NCBI GenBank assembly: GCA_036782995.1
Contig: DAIPXZ010000012.1
Span: forward strand, 1-43,842
Length of the DNA stretch: 43,842 nucleotides
Direction of reading: 5' to 3'
DNA from: DAIPXZ01 sp036782995
GTDB taxonomy: Bacteria; Bacillota; Clostridia; Saccharofermentanales; Saccharofermentanaceae
The notes beneath the pieces are model-generated. The model searched no databases, was not told the origin of the DNA, and saw only the letters and a list, made by a program, of their open reading frames with translations. Position numbers and translations under genes: made by a program. This document shows, in pieces, positions 1 through 8,190 of the stretch. Every line of letters begins with the position of its first letter. Position 1 is the stretch's first letter.

Positions 1-8
1 GATGTAAT

Positions 9-64
9 TTTCATTTGCATGAATTGGATGTAAAATTCCCCTTTTTTCATTTGCTTTCATTTGC
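9..64. repeat. Three direct copies of a 10-mer upstream of the malic enzyme gene
   Basis: TTTCATTTGC occurs at 9-18, 45-54 and 55-64, the last two in direct tandem. All three lie upstream of the probable promoter of the malic enzyme gene. They may be operator half-sites, or just chance in AT-rich DNA. The repeats are seen directly. A regulatory role is inference. Confidence 0.45.
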
Positions 65-92
65 GAAATTTGGTGATTTCATCGATTGCAAT

Positions 93-120
93 TTGAAGAT
101 AGTTTTCATATCATTGTAAT
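93..120 (+). promoter_or_regulatory. Putative sigma-A promoter of the malic enzyme gene
   Basis: A -35-like TTGAAG (93-98) and a -10-like TGTAAT (115-120) are separated by 16 bases. Transcription would start near 127, just ahead of the GGAGG at 140-144. The -10 box departs from consensus, so this is only a reasonable guess. Confidence 0.4.
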
Positions 121-152
121 GTTCTAGTAAATTTTTAATGGAGGATATTTTT

Positions 153-1325
153 ATGGACGTTAAACAAGAAGCCATTCAGAAGCATATTGAATGGCAAGGT
201 AAGATCGAAGTTATCGCTCGTGCTCCAGTAAGCACAAAGAAGGAACTATCAATTGCCTACACACCGGGAGTTGCTGAGCCATGCTTAGAAATCTCGAAGG
301 ATGTTGATTTGTCCTATAAATATACTCGTCGTCATAATCTTGTTGCTGTTGTTACCGATGGTACTGCAGTTCTTGGTCTCGGTGATATCGGACCAGAAGC
401 CGGTATGCCGGTTATGGAAGGAAAGTGTGCACTTTTCAAGGCATTTGGTGATGTCGATGCTTTCCCTCTTTGCATTCGTTCGAAGGAAGTCGATGATATC
501 GTGAATACAGTTGCATTGCTTGCCGGTTCCTTTGGTGGCGTCAACCTCGAAGATATTTCTGCACCACGTTGCTTTGAAATTGAGAGACGTTTGAAGGAAA
601 TCTGTGATATTCCGATTTTCCACGATGACCAACATGGTACAGCGGTTATTACACTTGCCGGTATCATTAACGGATTGAAGATTGTAGGAAAGAAGCTTGA
701 TTCTATTTCTGTTGTTGTTAACGGCGCTGGTGCTGCTGCAACTGCAATTACAAAGCTCCTTATTTCCTGTGGTTTGCAGGATGTTGTTCTTTGTGACCGT
801 ACCGGCGCAATCTGGGAAGGCCGTGAGAAGCTCAATGATGCGAAGATGGAAATTGCAAAGATGACCAATCGTTCACTCAAGAAGGGCTCGCTTGCAGATG
901 TTATTAAGGGCGCAGACGTGTTTATCGGTGTTTCCGCTCCGGGTGTATTAACAGCTGATATGGTTGCAACCATGGCGAAGGATCCGATCGTATTTGCTTG
1001 CGCAAACCCGGTTCCTGAAATTCTCCCTGATGAAGCAAAGAAGGCTGGTGTTGCCGTTATGGCTACAGGTCGTTCGGATTTCCCGAACCAAGTCAACAAT
1101 GTTCTTGCTTTCCCGGGTATCTTCCGTGGTGCTCTTGATGTTCGTGCAAGCGACATCAATGATGATATGAAGCTTGCTGCTGCATATGCAATCGCTGGTA
1201 TCGTATCCGACGATGAGCTTAATCCTGAATATATTCTCCCGGATGCCTTTGACCCGCGTGTCGGTAAGGCTGTTGCTGCTGCTGTTGCTGAGGCAGCAAG
1301 AAAGAGCGGCGTAGCTCGTATCTGA
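153..1325 (+). CDS. Malic enzyme (NAD(P)-dependent, small bacterial form)
   Basis: This enzyme oxidatively decarboxylates malate to pyruvate and CO2 in the cytoplasm, producing NAD(P)H. At 390 residues it matches the short bacterial malic enzymes. The N-terminal malic domain has the YTPGVAEPC block, whose Tyr36 is the expected catalytic residue. The metal-binding block HDDQHGT is at residues 157-163, and the Rossmann motif GAGAAATA starts near residue 191. I start at the ATG at 153 because GGAGG (140-144) lies 8 bases before it. An in-frame ATG at 138 overlaps that ribosome binding site and is unlikely to be used. The cofactor cannot be read from sequence alone. A strong hairpin follows the gene, so it is probably transcribed alone. 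Confidence 0.95.
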   Translation: MDVKQEAIQKHIEWQGKIEVIARAPVSTKKELSIAYTPGVAEPCLEISKDVDLSYKYTRRHNLVAVVTDGTAVLGLGDIGPEAGMPVMEGKCALFKAFGDVDAFPLCIRSKEVDDIVNTVALLAGSFGGVNLEDISAPRCFEIERRLKEICDIPIFHDDQHGTAVITLAGIINGLKIVGKKLDSISVVVNGAGAAATAITKLLISCGLQDVVLCDRTGAIWEGREKLNDAKMEIAKMTNRSLKKGSLADVIKGADVFIGVSAPGVLTADMVATMAKDPIVFACANPVPEILPDEAKKAGVAVMATGRSDFPNQVNNVLAFPGIFRGALDVRASDINDDMKLAAAYAIAGIVSDDELNPEYILPDAFDPRVGKAVAAAVAEAARKSGVARI

Positions 1326-1343
1326 ATACAATAACGAATCTAC

Positions 1344-1392
1344 AATATGGCTATTATGCAAAGATTGCATGATAGCCATATTTCTGTTATTT
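1344..1392 (+). terminator. Rho-independent terminator after the malic enzyme gene
   Basis: An 18-bp stem (1344-1361 with 1365-1382, one G-U pair) closes a 3-base loop and is followed by a T-rich stretch (TTTCTGTTATTTCT). It separates the malic enzyme gene from the Lrp-family gene. Confidence 0.75.
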
Positions 1393-1491
1393 CTGCCAAA
1401 AACGATGGTCTATTCATTGCTTACAATTTAGGCATAGTATGGTAGAATAACATGAATCGGGTTCTGAGAAGCCCGCCAATGGAGGTGTAAC

Positions 1492-1980
1492 ATGTTAAAT
1501 CGTATAGAATTACTGCAATTGATTGAACATAATGCTCGTCTTTCTGTCGCAGAAATGGCCGTAATGCTCGGAGACAGTGAAGAAGCAGTCGCCGCCATGT
1601 TGGAAGAGTTGAAATCAGAGAACATTATTTTGGGTTATACCACGATGATTAATTGGGAGAAGACCGAACGTGAATCGGTTACTGCAATGATTGAAGTTCG
1701 TGTTACGCCGCAAAGAAATCAAGGATTCGACCAATTGGCAAAACAGCTTTATCGCTATTCGCAGATTTCTTCCTGTTATCTAATGTCCGGTGGCTTTGAT
1801 TTCATGATTATTATTGAAGACTCCACACTTCGTGAAGTGGCTTCATTTATTTCCGAGAAGATTGCACCGCTTGATGGTGTTGTATCGACTACAACGCACT
1901 TTATACTAAAAAAGTATAAGAGTAACGGCATTCTTTTCGATTCTAAGCCAATTGACGATCGTGAGGCCGTAATCCTTTAA
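1492..1980 (+). CDS. Lrp/AsnC-family transcriptional regulator
   Basis: At 162 residues this has the usual Lrp/AsnC size. The N-terminal winged helix-turn-helix (about residues 3-60, with ELLQLIEHNARLSVAEMA at its start) binds DNA. The C-terminal part (about 65-150) is the AsnC/RAM ligand-binding domain that normally forms dimers or octamers and senses an amino acid. The start is well supported by GGAGGTG (1481-1487) just before ATG 1492. The aminotransferase gene follows after 32 bases on the same strand. Lrp-family genes often sit beside the aminotransferase they control, so local control of this operon is a fair inference. The effector is unknown. Confidence 0.93.
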   Translation: MLNRIELLQLIEHNARLSVAEMAVMLGDSEEAVAAMLEELKSENIILGYTTMINWEKTERESVTAMIEVRVTPQRNQGFDQLAKQLYRYSQISSCYLMSGGFDFMIIIEDSTLREVASFISEKIAPLDGVVSTTTHFILKKYKSNGILFDSKPIDDREAVIL

Positions 1981-2012
1981 CCGATGAATTTCGATTATTG
2001 TGAAAGGGTATT

Positions 2013-3221
2013 ATGACGATGAGTATTGATTATGATAAACAAATATCTTCAGTAGTAAAAGAGATGCCGCCGTCGGCGATTCGTCGGTTCTTTGATTTGG
2101 CAAATGAAATGAAGGGAAATGTGATTTCACTATCTATTGGTGAACCGGATTTTGTTACTCCGTGGCGTGTACGTGAAGCCGGCATTTTCTCTTTGGAAGA
2201 CGGAAATACACACTATAGTCCGAACCGGGGATATATGGAGGTTCGTGAGGCGATTTCCTCTTATATGAATCGCCGTCTTCATTTGCAATATGATGCGAAG
2301 GACCAGATATTAGTAACTGTCGGTGGTAGTGAAGGACTTGATTTAGTTGCCAGAGCGCTCATTAATCCGGGTGACGAGGTTATCATCATAGAACCTTGTT
2401 TTGTAGCTTATCGTGCGACCGTTACGTTTTCTCACGGTGTTCCAGTCGTTATTGAAACGAAGGAAAAAGACGATTTTAAGCTCCTTCCTGAGGACCTCGA
2501 AAATGCAATTACTGATAAGACGAAATATATCATTTTGGCTTATCCGGGTAACCCGACCGGTGCAACAATGAATCGTGAAGAGCTTGCGAGAATTCGTGAT
2601 GTTTTATTGAAGCATCCTGACATTGTCGTGGTTTCTGATGAGCTATATACCGAGCTCACGTATACAGAGGAAGGTCCGTGCTCTATAGCATCTTTTCCAG
2701 AGCTTTATGATCGGACAATTATTATCAATGGTTTTTCTAAATCATTTGCGATGACCGGATGGCGAATCGGATTTGTTTGTGGGCCGGCTGCTTTAGTGTC
2801 GCAGATGACGAAGATTCACCAATACTGTCTTATGTGTGCACCGACTACAGCACAATATGCAATCATCGAAGCCGCTCTTAATGGCGACAAGGATGTAGAT
2901 GAAATGAAGAAAGAATACAATATGCGTCGACGTGTTATTGTAAACGGATTGCGTGAGGCTGGTTTGCACTGTTTCGAGCCAACGGGTGCATTCTATGCTT
3001 TCCCGAACATCACGTCTGTTGGGCTCTCCTCTAACGAATTTTGCGAACGCTTCTTAATGGAGAAACGTGTTGCCATTGTTCCCGGAGCGGCTTTTGGCCA
3101 GTGTGGGGAAGGGTACGTCCGTATAAGCTATGCGGCATCGATGGAAAATATTGTCGAGGCAATGCGTCGACTGAAAGATTTTATTGGCGAAGTGAAGGAA
3201 GGTAAGAATACGAATGCTTGA
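2013..3221 (+). CDS. PLP-dependent class I/II aminotransferase
   Basis: This is a fold-type I aminotransferase of 402 residues. The NPTG motif is at residues 180-183. The PLP Schiff-base lysine is K243 in SKSFAMTGWRIGF, and the C-terminal part contains the usual RISYA arginine block. Such enzymes move amino groups between an amino acid and 2-oxoglutarate or pyruvate. The Lrp-like gene upstream fits an amino-acid role, for instance aromatic or branched substrates, but the substrate is not determined. An AAGG stretch (2004-2007) precedes ATG 2013, and a second in-frame ATG lies at 2019. The 3' end overlaps prfB by 8 bases, so the two are probably translationally coupled. Confidence 0.94.
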   Translation: MTMSIDYDKQISSVVKEMPPSAIRRFFDLANEMKGNVISLSIGEPDFVTPWRVREAGIFSLEDGNTHYSPNRGYMEVREAISSYMNRRLHLQYDAKDQILVTVGGSEGLDLVARALINPGDEVIIIEPCFVAYRATVTFSHGVPVVIETKEKDDFKLLPEDLENAITDKTKYIILAYPGNPTGATMNREELARIRDVLLKHPDIVVVSDELYTELTYTEEGPCSIASFPELYDRTIIINGFSKSFAMTGWRIGFVCGPAALVSQMTKIHQYCLMCAPTTAQYAIIEAALNGDKDVDEMKKEYNMRRRVIVNGLREAGLHCFEPTGAFYAFPNITSVGLSSNEFCERFLMEKRVAIVPGAAFGQCGEGYVRISYAASMENIVEAMRRLKDFIGEVKEGKNTNA

Positions 3222-4323
3222 ATATGACAATTATCGGTTGGAGCTCGAAGGCTATGAAGAAAAGGTCACTCTTTTGCGTGAAGCGCTCCACATTGAACAC
3301 ACGATGGATCAAGTCTCTGAATTAGAAGCGCGTGCTCAAGAACCTGATTTTTGGGAGAATGTCGAGCGTGCACAGCAATTGCAAACCAAGATGCGTCGAT
3401 TGAAAAAGACTGTAGATAATTTCGAAAATTTGGAAAAACTACGTGAAGACATGCTGGTGCTTTGCGAGTTGGGAAACGAAGCCGAAGACCTCGAAACATT
3501 GGAGGAAGTGAAGGCTGGTGTTGTTACATTTAAAGAGTCCTTTGAAAAGATGCGACTAGAGACATTATTAACAGGTGAGTATGACAAGAATAATGCTATC
3601 CTCACTTTGCATGCCGGCGCTGGTGGAACAGAGTCACAGGACTGGGTAGGAATGTTATATCGCATGTTTACACGCTGGGCTCTCGATCATGATTACGAAG
3701 TAAAAGAACTCGATTATCTAGATGGTGATGAGGCCGGCGTAAAAAGTGTTTCCATGATGATAGCCGGCGAAAATGCATATGGTTTCCTTCGCTCGGAAAT
3801 CGGTGTACATCGTCTGGTTCGTATTTCTCCTTTTGACGCTTCGGGTCGTCGACACACTTCTTTTGCTTCCTGCGAAGTAATGCCAGAGCTAGATGATACG
3901 ATTAATATAACAATTGATATGGGCGACGTTCGTGTTGATACCTATCGTGCTACAGGTAAGGGGGGACAACATGTTAACAGAACGGATTCTGCTGTGCGTT
4001 TGACCCACATTCCGACAGGCTGTGTAACACAGTGTCAATCTGAACGTTCACAAGTACAGAACAAAGAGACGGCAATGACGATGTTGAAGGCAAAGCTATT
4101 TGCATTAGCACAAGCTGCGCATATGGAGAAAATCGAAGACTTAAAGGGAACGCAGATGGTTATTGCCTGGGGCAGTCAGATTCGTTCCTATGTTTTCTGT
4201 CCATATACGATGGTAAAGGATCACAGAACCGGTTATGAAGAAGTTGATGTTGATGCTGTTATGGATGGACATCTGGATGGATTTATCAATGCTTTCCTTT
4301 CAGGGATGACAATTGAAAAGTAA
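3214..4323 (+). CDS. prfB: Peptide chain release factor 2 (RF2)
   Basis: RF2 recognises UAA and UGA stop codons and releases the finished peptide. The codon-reading tripeptide SPF is at residues 205-207, which marks RF2 rather than RF1. The catalytic GGQ is at 250-252, inside GKGGQHVNRTDSAVRLTHIP. At 369 residues the protein is full length and aligns from its first residues with the N-terminus known from RF2. In many bacteria prfB has an in-frame UGA near codon 25 bypassed by a +1 frameshift. Here the frame runs straight through with no stop or slippery site, so that autoregulation is absent. The start overlaps the aminotransferase stop and is preceded by GAAGGAAGG. A terminator follows. Confidence 0.97.
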   Translation: MLEYDNYRLELEGYEEKVTLLREALHIEHTMDQVSELEARAQEPDFWENVERAQQLQTKMRRLKKTVDNFENLEKLREDMLVLCELGNEAEDLETLEEVKAGVVTFKESFEKMRLETLLTGEYDKNNAILTLHAGAGGTESQDWVGMLYRMFTRWALDHDYEVKELDYLDGDEAGVKSVSMMIAGENAYGFLRSEIGVHRLVRISPFDASGRRHTSFASCEVMPELDDTINITIDMGDVRVDTYRATGKGGQHVNRTDSAVRLTHIPTGCVTQCQSERSQVQNKETAMTMLKAKLFALAQAAHMEKIEDLKGTQMVIAWGSQIRSYVFCPYTMVKDHRTGYEEVDVDAVMDGHLDGFINAFLSGMTIEK

Positions 4324-4349
4324 TCCAATCATGAATACTTAGCGTTATG

Positions 4350-4378
4350 AAAAGCGAGCTAAACAGCTCGCTTTTGTT
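4350..4378 (+). terminator. Terminator of the Lrp-aminotransferase-prfB operon
   Basis: AAAAGCGAGCT (4350-4360) pairs with AGCTCGCTTTT (4365-4375) around an AAAC loop and runs into T-rich sequence. The A-rich left arm means it could also act on the other strand. Confidence 0.85.
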
Positions 4379-4424
4379 ATTATGTATTGGCAGGGAAATC
4401 GTGCAAAACAAATATCTCCCAAGG

Positions 4425-4458
4425 GAAAAGAAAACGCACTCATAAAATGAGTGCGTTT
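4425..4458 (-). terminator. Terminator of the large acidic protein gene
   Basis: A perfect 12-bp stem (4432-4443 with 4447-4458) has a 3-base loop. The plus-strand A-rich tract to its left (4425-4433) becomes a U tract when read from the minus strand, so it suits the minus-strand gene ending at 4483. Confidence 0.8.
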
Positions 4459-4482
4459 GTTCATATATAGGAAAAGTAAGTC

Positions 4483-7400
4483 TTATCGGTAGTACTCAAT
4501 AAAGTAGCTTTCAATGCGGAAAGAACCAACGTTTGAATCGCCAACTGCAGCGATATCGACATAGATGGTTTCGCCGCGGGCGATGACATCATGGCTTATT
4601 GGTGTTGCAATGAATGTGTTTCTTGAGCCTTCCTTCGGCGTGAAAGTAAAGTAGCTACTTGTAACTTCGGTAATTGTTGCCGTTGTCGAGAATTGAATGG
4701 TCATTTGATCCACCGAATCATAAAGAGAAGCGTCATTTGAACCTGTGTTTTCAAACTTAATATCGAATGAGCAGTTTACACCACTTGCCGTCGCATTTGT
4801 GATGCTGGTACGGAATGCCGTGTGAATCTCTGCAGGGGAACCAGTAGAGGTTGTTTCTGTTGGCTCCGTTGTCGCTTCTGTTGTGGCTTCTGTAGTTGGT
4901 TCTGTAGTAGCTTCAGTAGTAGGTTCGGTAGTAGCCTCTGTAGTGGCTTGCGTTGTTGGCTCCGTTGTCGCTTCCGTTACAGAATCGGTAGTGGATTCTC
5001 TTGTTACGAACGTGGAAGCACTTGTTTCTGTATCTTTATCCTTAATAAAAGCACTTCCGAGATCAAAGTACTCCCATGCATAGAGAAGACCAACAATCAA
5101 GAAAATGGCCAGAAGAAGAATCAATATCGGCTTAAAACTCTGTTCCTTCGGCGAAGACACAGCAGAATGACGATTCTTGTGCTTACTCGTTTGTGTGACT
5201 GGTGTAATGGTACCCATCTGCTGTGCGGCACTATAACGATGTGTTGATCTTGGGCTGTTAACGACTTTTGAAGTTGTACTCTCGGTCGGTGCATGACTAG
5301 ATCCGCCTGGACGAGACATCGGATGCGAAAAAGAATTCTGTGGTTTTGTTTCAGTGTTATTTGTAACTTCTTGTTTGACTTCTTTCTCAGCCGGATTCGC
5401 CATGAATGCAGTTCCTGGACGAGAAGAAGGACGATCACTAGAACTGCCGGGACGGGAAGCAAATGCTCCCATAGCTGAAGGGAAGGATGAATCAGTATTA
5501 TCTGAGACTGTTTCAGAAGCGGATTCTTCCGTAACACCAGCTTCAGTCGGTTGTTCATCTCCAAAGAATAACGGCTGTGAAGGAGCTTCTCCGGCATCAA
5601 GAACACCGAGGGCAATAGGCTCCGTCTCGATTTCATTATCGTCAATCTCTTCTTCGCTATTCATTCCTGTATCAAAGTTTTCGTCATGACGTACCGTTGG
5701 CTCGTTGGAAATAATGTTGCTTCTCCAATCACCTCGGTGGGGTTGCTGGATATCGTCTGAAGAAACCGGTGTTTGCATAACAGACTTCGTTGTCTCATAA
5801 TCATCCGCTTCACTATTGGTAGAATCAACATCAGTAATCGATTCTGAATTATCGGTGATAGAGATATCTTCGGAGTACGCTTCAACGTTAGCTTCACTAG
5901 CTTCATCAGATTCATCGACTTCATCGGCTTCATCGATAGATAAGCTCGGATGCAAATATACATCATGAATCGCATCCTTGTTTACTGAATCAATCGAAAC
6001 ATGTGCATTCATCGTCGAATTCGAATAAGAAGGTACATCAACCGGCTCAACATCATTTTGCTCTGTATAGATGTCCTTGTATGCGGATTCGTCTTGGGAT
6101 TTTGCAAACATAGCGTTGAAATTTCTCGCGTCCGAGAAAAATGAATCATTATCATCATTTTCAAGAGCAGGAGCAGCATCGTCAGAAGCAGATTCAAATG
6201 CCGGTGATGGTTCATTATCAGATGCAAGAGTCGAATCTGAATTATCGGAAATATCAACAACAATCGGGTCAAAAGTGTCTGCTGAAACTTCATTCGGTTC
6301 GTCGATGCTTTCTTTCATAATTTCATCGATAGATTGCTCGTATACGTTATCGATTTGCGATGCATCAGTTAAAACTTCTTCATCCATTTCTTCTGGTGTG
6401 GTGAAGACAGCAGAATTATCCGAATTATCTTCAATAACTTCGCCTAAGAGAGAATTGCTGTTTATTTCGCCATCTGTGTCAATCGGTTCATCTAATACCA
6501 AATCTTCCGGATGAACATCGGTCGCTGCATATGGATCAGTGTCTGCCAAATCATCAATCGTAACTTCATCAATCGAAGTATCATCGAAAATCTCATTGCT
6601 CGGTGATTCGGTTTCCGGCTCCGAATCAGATGATGATTCGGATGCAATATTATCGGATTGATCTGGAATTTGCGTAGCAAAAACTGGTACGAATGCAGAG
6701 TTTTCAGAAGACATTGCATAAGCATCGATTTCGTCGAGTTCTTCTTCTGGCTGTTCTTCAATATTGTCCTCTATCGTATCTTCAACAGTATCCTCTACAG
6801 TTTCTATATCGGATGTATGATAGGACGGCGCATCATAGGAAGGGACATTGTCATACCCCAAAGAAGAAGCATATTCATCTTGTTCTGTCACCAAAACTTC
6901 TTTGTCTGTATCTTCGGCGTCTTCTTCATTCGTATCAACATCGTATGAATCAACAGCATCGGTTTCAATTTGCTCTTCGGTGAGTGTCGGCTGCTCATCA
7001 TAAGCTGATGAGTCATTCGTCTCTGTTTCTTGCGTGAAATCGTCATTGGAATCGAATGATTCAGAAGTCGATTCGGTGTAGTCAGAAGTGTATGAATCTT
7101 GTTGCTGTACAGGGTTTTCGTCGTTGTAATCGCTGATATCATCGACGGGTAGTTCTTGTTGCTGTGCAAAAATTCCAATGGCAGGTTCCGTGCTGTCGAT
7201 GGTTTCAGAGTCGATCATGTCTTCGTCAGAATAGATGTCAGTTGCCGATTGATCATAGCCTGATGCCACGATATCATCTTCGTTTTCTATCGTAGTTTCG
7301 GCGGCATCTTGGTATTCTTCCGAAACTACGTCAGCTTTTTTTACGTCATCATCATCCACGGTCACAGGAGTTGCAAGCGGCTTGAAAATGGGAACCGTCG

Positions 7401-7944
7401 GGTTTTCGAGCGGCATATCAAAAGGATCAAGCTCAAGATCGTCATCAAATACACTTTTTTCAAAAGATGCATATGGTGTTGGTGGCGGTGTGCTTTGGTT
7501 CAACTGAAGATCGTCAAAAGAAAGCTCGTCATCATCATTGTATGACGTGGTTTGTTCTCGGACGACATCAGATACATTTGCGGCAGGATCATTTGCCTTA
7601 AATGAAACGTAAAGAGGGAAGGAAAGATCATCGCCTTCTTCTCCGGCAACCGGAATCTCTTGTTTGTTCGCGCTGTCATCGAAGTGATTTAAATGATCGC
7701 CTTCCGTATTTGCGCCAGACATCGTAACAGAACTGCGATGTTCTTCTGCATAATATGAGCCGGGTAAACGGTTCTCTTCGACTTCAAGATTCGGGTCTTT
7801 GTCAACTTGGTTGTGATAAAATGTGCCGAAAACCGACGGTGCTTCACCGGATGTATCTATATCTTCCTCTTGTGAAGCATGAATTAATCTCTCGGTTTGA
7901 CGACCTCCTAATTGTTTGTCCTCTGATTCATAGTCACGCAACAT
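4483..7944 (-). CDS. Giant acidic membrane-anchored protein, disordered cytoplasmic region plus external beta domain
   Basis: I do not recognise this 1153-residue protein as a known family. Roughly the first 850 residues are extremely rich in Asp, Glu, Ser and Thr with few Lys or Arg, and look intrinsically disordered. A Ser/Pro/Arg-rich stretch with repeated RPG motifs follows, then a basic segment (SKHKNRHSAV and onward). One transmembrane helix lies at about 939-957. After it comes a linker of ten (A/P)TTE-like tetrads (about 989-1034) and a C-terminal region of about 115 residues that looks like an Ig-like or carbohydrate-binding-module-like beta domain. Basic residues before the helix suggest N-in, C-out topology. 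The ATG at 7944 is chosen because GGAGG (7957-7953) precedes it by 8 bases. An upstream TTG overlaps that site. The gene is alone on the minus strand. Confidence 0.85.
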   Translation of the reverse strand: MLRDYESEDKQLGGRQTERLIHASQEEDIDTSGEAPSVFGTFYHNQVDKDPNLEVEENRLPGSYYAEEHRSSVTMSGANTEGDHLNHFDDSANKQEIPVAGEEGDDLSFPLYVSFKANDPAANVSDVVREQTTSYNDDDELSFDDLQLNQSTPPPTPYASFEKSVFDDDLELDPFDMPLENPTVPIFKPLATPVTVDDDDVKKADVVSEEYQDAAETTIENEDDIVASGYDQSATDIYSDEDMIDSETIDSTEPAIGIFAQQQELPVDDISDYNDENPVQQQDSYTSDYTESTSESFDSNDDFTQETETNDSSAYDEQPTLTEEQIETDAVDSYDVDTNEEDAEDTDKEVLVTEQDEYASSLGYDNVPSYDAPSYHTSDIETVEDTVEDTIEDNIEEQPEEELDEIDAYAMSSENSAFVPVFATQIPDQSDNIASESSSDSEPETESPSNEIFDDTSIDEVTIDDLADTDPYAATDVHPEDLVLDEPIDTDGEINSNSLLGEVIEDNSDNSAVFTTPEEMDEEVLTDASQIDNVYEQSIDEIMKESIDEPNEVSADTFDPIVVDISDNSDSTLASDNEPSPAFESASDDAAPALENDDNDSFFSDARNFNAMFAKSQDESAYKDIYTEQNDVEPVDVPSYSNSTMNAHVSIDSVNKDAIHDVYLHPSLSIDEADEVDESDEASEANVEAYSEDISITDNSESITDVDSTNSEADDYETTKSVMQTPVSSDDIQQPHRGDWRSNIISNEPTVRHDENFDTGMNSEEEIDDNEIETEPIALGVLDAGEAPSQPLFFGDEQPTEAGVTEESASETVSDNTDSSFPSAMGAFASRPGSSSDRPSSRPGTAFMANPAEKEVKQEVTNNTETKPQNSFSHPMSRPGGSSHAPTESTTSKVVNSPRSTHRYSAAQQMGTITPVTQTSKHKNRHSAVSSPKEQSFKPILILLLAIFLIVGLLYAWEYFDLGSAFIKDKDTETSASTFVTRESTTDSVTEATTEPTTQATTEATTEPTTEATTEPTTEATTEATTEPTETTSTGSPAEIHTAFRTSITNATASGVNCSFDIKFENTGSNDASLYDSVDQMTIQFSTTATITEVTSSYFTFTPKEGSRNTFIATPISHDVIARGETIYVDIAAVGDSNVGSFRIESYFIEYYR
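4850..4985 (-). repeat. Threonine-rich (A/P)TTE coding repeat
   Basis: A run of about ten 12-base units encodes the tetrads TTEA and TTEP just outside the membrane helix of the giant acidic protein. Third codon positions differ between copies, so the repeat is kept at protein level and is not a fresh slippage tract. Such Thr/Pro linkers are common in Gram-positive surface proteins, where they span the wall and may be O-glycosylated. Confidence 0.85.
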
Positions 7945-8010
7945 TGAATAATCCTCCAAGGAATAGATTACGTATAATATACGTTTACATGTTTATGGTA
8001 ATTCAATTTG

Positions 8011-8038
8011 ATTAAATGCGCAAGGAAATGAACGTCAA
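8011..8038 (-). promoter_or_regulatory. Putative promoter of the giant acidic protein gene
   Basis: Read on the minus strand, TTGACG (8038-8033) and TTTAAT (8016-8011) are separated by 16 bases. This gives a leader of about 60 bases before the start at 7944. It is a plausible sigma-A promoter, not proven. Confidence 0.4.
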
Positions 8039-8097
8039 ATTAATATTGTTTTAATAATATTTTTCATTATTACGCAGAACGATTTTATGTGTTCGAG

Positions 8098-8123
8098 TGT
8101 CGATTATTGTCGAGAATTGTCGA
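8098..8123. repeat. Three TGTCGA repeats phased every 10 bp
   Basis: TGTCGA begins at 8098, 8108 and 8118, exactly 10 bases apart, in the divergent intergenic region between the giant acidic protein gene and the ComEA-like gene. Same-face helical phasing suggests a protein-binding array, but no regulator is identified. Confidence 0.5.
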
Positions 8124-8190
8124 TAATTTACCACATGCTGAAAAAGTCTGTCATGCTATCCTGATAACAACACCAAAAGGAGGAGTGTGA

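Noticed and set aside
332..1159. Long minus-strand open frame opposite the malic enzyme gene
   Set aside because: It is antisense to a clear enzyme gene, has no ribosome binding site and no recognisable domain. It arises from the codon bias of the real gene.
4850..4985. Possible CRISPR-like repeat
   Set aside because: The units are contiguous 12-base coding repeats without spacers. No cas gene is present in the window.
4883..5083. Plus-strand frame of repeated Val-Gly-Ser residues
   Set aside because: It is the reverse reading of the (A/P)TTE repeat in the giant acidic protein gene and not a gene.
8098..8123. Possible replication-origin iterons or DnaA boxes
   Set aside because: TGTCGA does not match the DnaA box TTATCCACA, no replication gene is adjacent, and the array is only three copies long.
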